A stretch of 64,000 nucleotides of DNA, taken from positions 4,951,001 to 5,015,000 of the forward strand of contig NC_080561.1 of NCBI RefSeq assembly GCF_030253575.1, given 5' to 3'. A model generated the notes under the pieces. It ran no database searches, had not been told where the DNA came from, and saw only the letters and a program-made list of their open reading frames with translations. The DNA is from Rhododendron vialii (taxonomy: Eukaryota > Streptophyta > Magnoliopsida > Ericales > Ericaceae). Made by a program: the position numbers and the translations under genes. Within the stretch, counting starts at the first letter, position 1, and every line of letters starts with the position of its first letter. Shown one piece after another: positions 56,544 to 64,000 of this stretch.

Positions 56544-57552
56544 AAAATTGAGTTCATCCTTAGTAAGAATTAAGTCTAGATTTTCTAGACCCACAGGTAA
56601 TTTTCTGTTTGAATTAATACCCCCTAAGAATATGCTGAGAACATTTATAACATTTGTTAATGCTGAAAATATCTTTAGCGGGTATTAACTATCAAAACAT
56701 ATCCTGGGCCGTCATTTTCCCATGCATAAAAAAAAAAAAAAGAGTGCAAGTAATTGATTTTTTTTAAATTTAATTTTGTTTCCCATTCCATTTAATTTAA
56801 TTTAATTTAAGTGTCGTCTCTCTTGGCGAGATAGATGTACGCAATCCTATCCATTTATGAAATCTATTATTTTTAGTGGTCGGAGCAACGGAGCCGCTAA
56901 TGATTTACAGGCAGAACCGGGAAGGTCAAACACATAATCTACTTCCGAGACGGAGAAACTTTTTTCCCATTTAGGTTTCAGTATTCAAGTACAACGAATA
57001 TGATATCTAAACTTTGTAATCTTTCGGAGATTAATAAAATTTTCTTTTGCAGTTCAAAACAACAACAACCAGTATATACGATATCAGTGCGGCCGTAAAA
57101 AAAAATTCTTCACTCGGAAGCATGCTCTAAAGTCTCTCTCCCGCCACATTCTAGTGATTGGTGTGACGCCCACCTCAAAATGGGTGAGCCCCGGACCTAC
57201 GTCTGGTGAGAAGGACTTCTAGGGCACTGAAAAATCTACCGGCTGGTAGCAGGTATGTGTTTTGCAAAAATTCAATTTAGGTATTCAGATTTTCATAATA
57301 TTTTTGAAGAAAACGCCACATTGAATAGAAAATTAATACTTCACATTTCAAATAAACTTTCTAATGAAAACTGTTTCTGTTTATCTGAGTTTAAATCAGA
57401 ATGAATCGTATTTATTAGAGCAGCGACATTAAAAACCTAGAAAAATAATTTCTGCCCTCTACTTTCATCTAAATGTGTACTATAAAATTCATCTTGAGAG
57501 AATTATTAGCAGGCCTGCTATAAAAAAATTCGAAACATTATAGATGAGAAAA
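56544..57552. other. AT-rich intergenic DNA
   Basis: Nothing recognised except an A-run near 56728 and a TTTAATTTAATTTAATTTAA short repeat at about 56788. Confidence 0.35.
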
Positions 57553-58102
57553 GGAAGTTGATTTTCGTGCTCCAAAAAAGGACTCAGGCACTCCACCTTT
57601 TGTCTTCATTAGGCAAACTTCCTGAATTAGGCTCCGTTCCAGAAACGGAAAAAAGCCTTTATTTTTTAAAAAGGCAATTTCAAGCTCAAAAATGAGGGGT
57701 TTATTGAAATCTAAAAATATACACTATGGATCTTGTTTGAAAGATCTCATTGAGATCTTTTATACGATGCAAAAAAAATTAAAAATTTATTTTTCATTTA
57801 CATTATTTTTGAGTTTGAAAATGTGAAATAAGCTGCTTATTTTTTAAGAAGGTTTCTGGAACGGGATCTTACTCTCTCAATCTAAAACTTTTCCGTGGAA
57901 AAGTTCTTTCTTTTTCCTGAAAAAGTTTTTTATAGGTTTTCGCGCTCTACAAAACCCCTCAGGCGCTCCACCTTTTTCACATACTTTAAAGAACTTTTCC
58001 GGAGAAAAATTTTAGATTGGGAGAATAATTTAGGAAGTTTGCCTAATGAAGACAAAATGTAGAGCGCCTGAGGTTTTTTTTGGAGCACGAAAATCAGCTT
58101 CC
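57553..58102. mobile_element. Foldback MITE split by a Harbinger MITE
   Basis: GGAAGTTGATTTTCGTGCTC C at the left is matched inverted at the right end (GGAAGCTGATTTTCGTGCTC C as reverse complement). The arms continue through GTCTTCATTAGGCAAACTTC CT and, after removing the nested element, AATTA.TCTC.CAATCTAAAA. Without the insert it is about 308 bp. Confidence 0.82.
57630..57868. mobile_element. PIF/Harbinger-type MITE nested in the foldback, TSD TTA
   Basis: Terminal inverted repeats GGCTCCGTTCCAGAAACGG and GATCCCGTTCCAGAAACC are flanked by TTA on both sides (57627-57629, 57869-57871), the Harbinger target. The uninterrupted sequence is preserved in the opposite arm of the host foldback at about 58008-58035, confirming insertion. 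Related to the copy at 30185-30423. Confidence 0.85.
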
Positions 58103-58202
58103 ATGAGAAAAACAATTGGGAAATTTTTTGACAATTGCCCCATTAATCAACTGCTATATATGCAGGCCAATTCTTCAGCATGGTTGTGCATATATATAGT
58201 TA

Positions 58203-58290
58203 CTAGGTGACCGGCTCGTGCTAGCACAAGGTGTCTCATGCCTGATATTGGGACGAGGTGTTTCATGCCTGGTATTCTTTTTTTCGAGTA
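58203..58290 (-). mobile_element. Second Helitron 3' terminus (minus strand)
   Basis: CTAG at 58203-58206 followed on the minus strand by T, with the hairpin CTCGTGCTAGCACAAG (one mismatch) at 58215-58230, 8 nt upstream of CTAG, and the same GAGGTGTTTCATGCC motif just inside. Further inside, 58340-58470 resembles 38440-38560 (AATACTTTGAAGT, AATTACACAAAAG, ACCAAAA.ATTTG), so both are members of one family. The 5' end was not recognised; the right extent is given only for the terminal zone. Confidence 0.8.
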
Positions 58291-58898
58291 TTCGTATTGT
58301 AATAGTGGAATATATTTTGCGAGCAGTCTAGATATATTTACAATACTTTGAAGTCATAGTTAAATTAATTACACAGATTGTTAAGTTAATTACACAAAAG
58401 AGAGAGTGACAGAGTTCCAAAGCAAATGATAGAAACCAAAACATTTGCCCTTAGTTTTGGGAAGCAAACCAAACCAAGCCTCTACTTCCAATCAATTAAA
58501 ACTACACATCTAAAGTCAATACTGGTATCTCTTTCTAAGTGTTAACCACTACCGTAACCATATCATTCTTCCTAACTATATATAGTGTCAGCCTTATCCA
58601 TAATAACATGTCCAAATTGTCGCAATTCATTTTCCCGCATCTCATCTTCTATTGGTGTCGCACCTATCAGTCCAAGATGGTTTTTGTTTCTAATTCTACC
58701 AATCAATTATTTTCTCCCAAAAACAAAATGCAACATAGGATATAAAATGCATACAAATGAGCTTTCAAACAATGTCGGTAATATGCAACAAAAAAAAACT
58801 TTCCTTTCCATGAAATCCAATAATCAAACCGAACCGAGGCTTAACTCTCAATAGATTAAAACTACCCCTCTAACTGAAGACTGAATAGGTGTTTTAGC

Positions 58899-59759
58899 CA
58901 ATGTTCTAAAAGTCGCTCGGTCGACCACCTTTGAGCTTCGAAACCTATTAATCGCCGATTAATCTGCTTGTAGCAATTAGTCGGGTTTTTATTTATTTAT
59001 ATATAAATACTCTCCAATGACAACTCTCATAAAAACATGAACATTCATCTATCAATCCAACAACATGAATTGTTTTTCAAATATGACATAGAAATCTCTC
59101 CTTTGCAGAAAACTGTTAACATGATTATAACACCAACTGGTACTAGGTATGGGCCGTTCATTTATTAGTCACTTACCAATTATAATAACTTTATTTATAT
59201 ACACCAAACAATACTACACTTCGTGATAAGATTTAATAAAAAATATTACTACACTTTGTTTCCAGAATCACTAACGTGTCAATATGGGTATGGGCTTTTA
59301 AAAAAAAAACACTAATGTTCGAGGTCGGTGGAGACATGGAGTGAGAGGAGATCTCGAATTTGAGAGAGAGAGAGGCGACAGGCGGCTTGGAAATCTCGTG
59401 TTTAACACAGAGATATGACAGGTGACTCCGAGATCGATCAATCGATGACTGGGTGTTGAACAAGCCCTAAATACTGTGATTCAAAACTCTTAAATTGGTA
59501 TGAATATATAACAGTTACACCCCTTGATTTTCCAAAATTATAGATTTTACCCTTATTAATCGCCGATAGCCGACTAATCGCCCATTAACCGATTAATCGA
59601 CTTATCGCCGCTAGACGCCGACTGACTAATCGCCGGTTAATTGCCGACTAACTCCGATTAACCTCCTGACCTACTAATTCAACCTTCGAGGCATTAATCT
59701 AATCGGTTAGGCCAAATTTTCGATTAATCGGCGATTAAATCCTTCTTTTAGAACACTGG
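58899..59759. mobile_element. TIR element with ATTAATCGCCGATTAATC-rich ends
   Basis: CAATGTTCTAAAAG at the left pairs with the right end (reverse complement CCAGTGTTCTAAAAG). TTTTAGC flanks both ends (58892-58898 and 59760-59766). Subterminal zones on both sides are packed with GCCGATTAATC/GATTAATCGGC motifs. 861 bp, no transposase. Probably a MULE-type or hAT-type non-autonomous element; the 7-bp duplication does not decide. Confidence 0.75.
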
Positions 59760-59766
59760 TTTTAGC

Positions 59767-62029
59767 ATACATTCTCTATGTAACAAAGGTATATGAGGGT
59801 AAGCAAAACTAACTTGTGAAGTCATGAAAATAGAAGCTAGAGGAATACTAATCTTTGCCAAGAAAATAATAGTGAATGAAGTACAAGCTGATTAAAACAA
59901 GTTCTCAGAGCAAGCAACTGAATGAGAGCAGTTATATGAACATGATATTTCACAAGAACCGCAAAAGGAGTTCTTATATCGCTGGAACAGTTGTAGCAAG
60001 TGATTCCAGCACACAAAACTCTGAACTCATATGTTGAGTTTCAGTAATGCAAAACAAGGTGCTAAGCTTATTTTTTAAGACCTAAAAAGGCTAGTGACAA
60101 GGACAAAGCATCCAGTTATCTTCATCGAACACTGAAATAGCTACTATGCAGAGAACTTTACAATAATACTTTAAGGTTTCAATGTGTGTCAAATGAGCTT
60201 TTGGCTTGCCCCTCCGAGAAAGCTAACTTCTCCGATTGAAGTTCCCACATTAATCACCTAAATGGATAGTACAATACAATTAAGAAAGTGAGAACATTAC
60301 AATTTGGTCAATTAAAGTTTCAGCAGCAAATTAAGCTCAAAACAGGACTGCATGAGAGCTCTAAAGGGCAGTCAACATGTTCAAATGATGCACACGTATA
60401 AGATGACAAAGTAATTTGAACAAGGGCAAAACTGTATCCGCTACTATACATAAGATAAATTTGGTCAATTGGACAGATCCGATGGGCATATTCTATTGAA
60501 CATCTAATCTATTCCACTTCCCTAATTTATCCTCTATTAGTAGTCTAAACATACAGTACAAACAAAGGATAGTGTATCTTTTGAGTTATGCTCCATTGTC
60601 AAGATAGTGTATCCATAGTCTAAGAAACTCATCACCTCATGAAACCTCCATTGTCCCACCAATTAGTATATTTTGTCTCATCTTCCCTTTTTCTTTCCTT
60701 TCTTTTTCTATTTTTTTCCTCTACCTTTCTCCTTTTCCTTCCTTCAAACCTAAGTGATTGTTCATATGGCTTCTATTACTTCGATTACTAATGCTCAGAA
60801 ACTCTTCCACTCAAATAAATACAGATTTTCTAAACCTATGTAGCTGCCTTCTAAGCCTTATGATCAGTGACATGTTGTAGACTCCAATGAGTTGAGTTGT
60901 TCTGTATCTTTTTCTTTCCTATTTTTTTGTGCTTTTTTCTTCTGTCTTTCTCCTTTTCCTTCCTTATCAACTCAGTTAGTATTCTTATGGATTCTATTAC
61001 TTCTATTACTGATTCTTAGAAACTCTTATACTCAAAGAAATATAGTTTTTTCGAGCCTATGTAGCTTTCTTCAATGGCATGTGAAATCTAGTGAGTTGAG
61101 TCATTTAACGATCATAGCAACATCATAAATGGAATACATGCACAATTTAAAGCGGCAATAAGAAAAATATGGTGCTCATAATTTCCTACAGAAAAACAAA
61201 CACTGTTCCCAATCCTTTCGCTTTTAACTCTTACTATATGATTTTTAGATCAAGTTGCATACCTAAAATACTGGGTTACTTCCAGATTTAAACACTTAGA
61301 ATCCATATACATTGAGCCACAATAGGCTTTTCTGTCAAACTAAAACATGTGACCAAAAATAAGTTTCAGCATCCATCCCTAGCTATCTCGAAGTGATTTA
61401 CCATGCATGCAACCATGCACTAAAGCACTTGGCAGCCAAGAGAACATAGTACCTGCTGGTTCTTTAGACTACTAACCCTGTACCAATTATAGGAACACAC
61501 AATAAAAACCACATGTGTGGTAACATACCAGTGAGTGTGACACATGAATTAGTGCTTCATCAAGTGGAGCTGAGAACTCACCAAACTAGTTAATTCCTTT
61601 TCTATCACCAAGTCCATGTAGCAAAGCCTGGATGAACCAAAAAGTTAAGTTCTAAGACTCGACCTCATATACATGTATGAGTGCATTGCTTTCTAGTTTC
61701 CACGTACCTAGCATCAGCACATACAGTTCAACGCTTAAAAAATGAGGTATCACCAGAATGAATGACGTGAAATAGAAACAAATTCAATAACTAAAACCCA
61801 AAGAAATCCTCAAATTTACACCCAAAAAATATCTTAACAGAAATTCTAGTAATGGTCTTTAAACTACCAATTAGAAAGGAATTCAGTAGAAATGGAAACT
61901 GCAATGTTTCCCACTACAGCTTTTATGTTACATCCTGTTCCTTTCATGGAGAGTAGAGAAGTCAGTTGAACAGAACCTTCTCCATTCGTAACCTTTTGAA
62001 AATACCTAGCAGAGACCGGTTTTTATTGG
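59767..62029. other. AT-rich intergenic DNA with one tandem duplication
   Basis: No gene is recognised. About 60688-60860 and 60908-61065 are diverged copies of one sequence (TTTTTCTTTCC...CTTTCTCCTTTTCCTTCCTT...TTCTATTACTTC.ATTACT...AGAAACTCTT), period about 219 bp. Part of this could belong to the second Helitron. Confidence 0.4.
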
Positions 62030-62232
62030 GCGAGTGAGGTGCTTTTCAACAAAACCTTCTTCATTCGTAATGTGGCTCCCGAACCCAAAGTCTCGACGTT
62101 TTCGCCAGACCAAAAGCCTTTTTCAAACGAGTTCTCAGTTTCTCGAATCATCCATCTCAAAAATTCGGGCGGCGACTCTTCGAGGGCGCGCCGGACGGGC
62201 AGCCCACGATACGCATTGTGTGACTTAGTCTG
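62030..62232 (+). mobile_element. Fragment of a gypsy-type LTR
   Basis: TGTGGCTCCCGAACCCAAAG TCTCGACGTTTTCGCC, CCTTTTTCAAACGAG and GGCGGCGACTCTTCGAGGGC GCGCCGG are sequences I recognise from LTRs of the same Tat-like family as at 1-167 (compare GTGGCGACTCTGAATCGAGG CGTTTCGCCG). No internal region is present here. Confidence 0.55.
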
Positions 62233-63854
62233 AGACTAGACTTTTACTCTTTAAAATGAACCAGTATTGAATACTCGAAGTTACATGGAACTTTCATGAA
62301 TTTTTCTTTCATCCAAGAATGTAATCGTATAATATCTATTTTAGGGGGGAAAAAAGAAGAAGAAGAGGGAGTGGTGGTAGGGGCGGGCTGTGAACCCTCA
62401 AAACAAATGAGAATCCAGGAATGCTGCAAAGCAGCTCCCTGTAATGCACCACTATAGCCGTTCAAAAGTGTTTTTAATGGTCCGAATTAAAAACCAATTC
62501 TTTCAAGAAAAAGTAAACTCTTCCTCGAAACTGAAAAGAGTTTGTTCTCAATCCGGACCATTAATTGTCGAGATGCGGTCTGCACGGCACTTTATATGGA
62601 GTTGCTTTTCAGTATCCCCGGATCCCAACAAATGAAGTGTACCTATTACCCGTCTGACCAACCGGGCTAGTAGGCAACTTACTCTTCATGAAATTCACGT
62701 AAAATCAAGGTCTATGTATATATTATGTATAAAGAAAATCTGAACAAATAGACACTTTCATAATTTATTGAATGGCAGGATCTTTATTATGTCATCACAT
62801 GCGTGGATTAATATCCCATTGACTGACTAATGGCTATTTAACTTATTTCCAATTCCTAAGTTGGTTCATCATCATAGGTGAACTTGTACGTTAGATGATT
62901 TCAATGACTAGAAGACAACTTTAGCAACGTATTTAATTTTGACCATATTCATATCCTCTCTTTTTTTTTTCGAATTTTGGGCATCGGTATGTCCGCGTCC
63001 TATCGTATCTCGTATTCGAGTCGGTGCTTGCTATTTCATTTCCCGATTTCGATTGTATTTTTATACGGAAATTGTCCTTGTGGCTGACAGATTCTAAGTG
63101 CAAAGTGAATAAAATGTTAGAAGATTCCAATTGACAATTTGCAATGATAATTACTTGTATAAAGATATGAATTCAGGGTGGAATATGAGCTTATATAGGT
63201 GGATTATAATTTCCGACCTACCAAAAAAAAAATATAGGTGGATTATCAAAAGGCAAAATTTTTTGTGCCAAAAATCTTTATGCCTCTGTACCAAGGGATT
63301 TTCCGGTCGTTGGACTTTAAACATAAAAAAAATAAAAAATTACACAATCTAACAGCCGAAAAAGTTTTCGCAACAAAAGTACAAGAATTTTTTGGACAGA
63401 GAAGGTCGGACCCCGATTATCAGTCGGCTGACGATGATTGTGGGTGGTGGTTGTCATTTTTTGAGAATCTTTGTGTGTAGTTTTGGTCATAGGTAAGTGG
63501 CCAAAACCTCTCTTCTGATTTGACGATGTGCATGGCCCGAAGTGATTGTTTCAGAGACTTACGTTCTACCGATTTGGTGCCAGCCAGAACATTGATTTTA
63601 CTAAATTGGTTTTCTTGCTTGCTAGAGACACCAATCGATTGCGTTCACTTTGGGTTTCTAGAACTACAATAAATAAAAAAATTCGCACGGTCCTTAATAA
63701 ATTTTCTTCCAAAGAATTATTTTCATTTTTCTATCTAACCTTTCCCATTTATATGAACAAATTAGGAGTATCATTTTCTTACTAGTTTGAGAGTAGGGTA
63801 AGAAATATTTAATTTTGTGTTATATGGTTAAAACAGTCATCTTCCTATCCACAC
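62233..63854. other. AT-rich intergenic DNA
   Basis: Several short frames (63131-63785) without domains or splice context. Nothing recognised. Confidence 0.35.
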
Positions 63855-64000
63855 CCTCTTGCCATCCGCACCGTCCACACCTCCCATTTCCAGATCAAAT
63901 TGTGACCATTCGAACTGGTCAATGTGATCAGAACGTGTTTTTAAGGGTACCCGTGAGAAATCAGCAAAAAAAAAAAAAAAGACTCGGAAGGGCATTTGAG
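63855..64000. mobile_element. Left arm of MITE copy 4, cut by the window edge
   Basis: CAGATCAAATTGTGACCATT CGAACTGGTCAATGTGATCA GAACGTG, TTTTAAGGGTACCCGTGAGA AATCAGC and an A-run match the arms of the elements at 5128, 5529 and 7333. Unlike them it has no visible TA repeat on its left. Confidence 0.65.

Overview
The window is nuclear DNA of a flowering plant, almost certainly a eudicot. Evidence for this: intron-containing genes with GT/AG borders, an SNW/SKIP splicing gene with telo-box motifs, a plant E-class PPR gene, a DUF761 gene, an Au-type SINE, Stowaway and Harbinger MITEs, and long chromovirus-type LTRs. I do not name a species. The region is AT-rich and gene-poor: five credible host genes in 64 kb, with most of the rest being transposon sequence. 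There is no bacterial, phage or CRISPR content.

Layout. 1-3.9 kb: non-autonomous Ty3/gypsy-type element with LTR end, primer-binding site, and a gag remnant without pol. 5.1-7.7 kb: three related foldback MITEs, each embedded in a (TA)n microsatellite. 8.4-9.1 kb: DUF761 gene (minus). 9.2-24 kb: intergenic, with MITEs, LINE 3' ends, a SINE with target duplication (17.2 kb) and a solo LTR with GTGGA target duplication (20.5-21.9 kb). 24.1-26.7 kb: gene for a small single-pass membrane-anchored acidic protein (plus) with a duplicated 5' leader and a MITE in its intron. 27.9-29.4 kb: PPR gene (minus). 32.1-36.9 kb: six-exon SDS22-like leucine-rich-repeat gene (plus). 37.5 kb to an unseen limit beyond 41.0 kb: a Helitron (minus) carrying a decayed RPA1-like gene. 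Next to that gene, either inside the Helitron or just beyond it, sits a hAT element that contains a MULE-like element that contains another TIR element. 48.1-50.2 kb: SNW/SKIP gene (minus). 51.2-53.7 kb: 2.5-kb solo LTR with AAACC target duplication. 54.8-56.5 kb: large foldback element whose arms are tandem arrays. 57.5-58.1 kb: foldback with a nested Harbinger MITE. 58.2 kb: second Helitron 3' end. 58.9-59.8 kb: TIR element. 62.0 kb: gypsy LTR fragment. The right edge cuts another copy of the 5-kb MITE family.

The host genes do not form a pathway. From memory, the closest Arabidopsis relatives of the PPR and SKIP genes (At1g77170 and At1g77180) are neighbours, so these two genes probably mark a conserved gene block that was later expanded here by transposons. 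The most informative signals are structural: nested insertions that can be dated relative to one another, paired Helitron termini, MITEs confined to TA microsatellites, and transposon material next to or inside gene leaders and introns.
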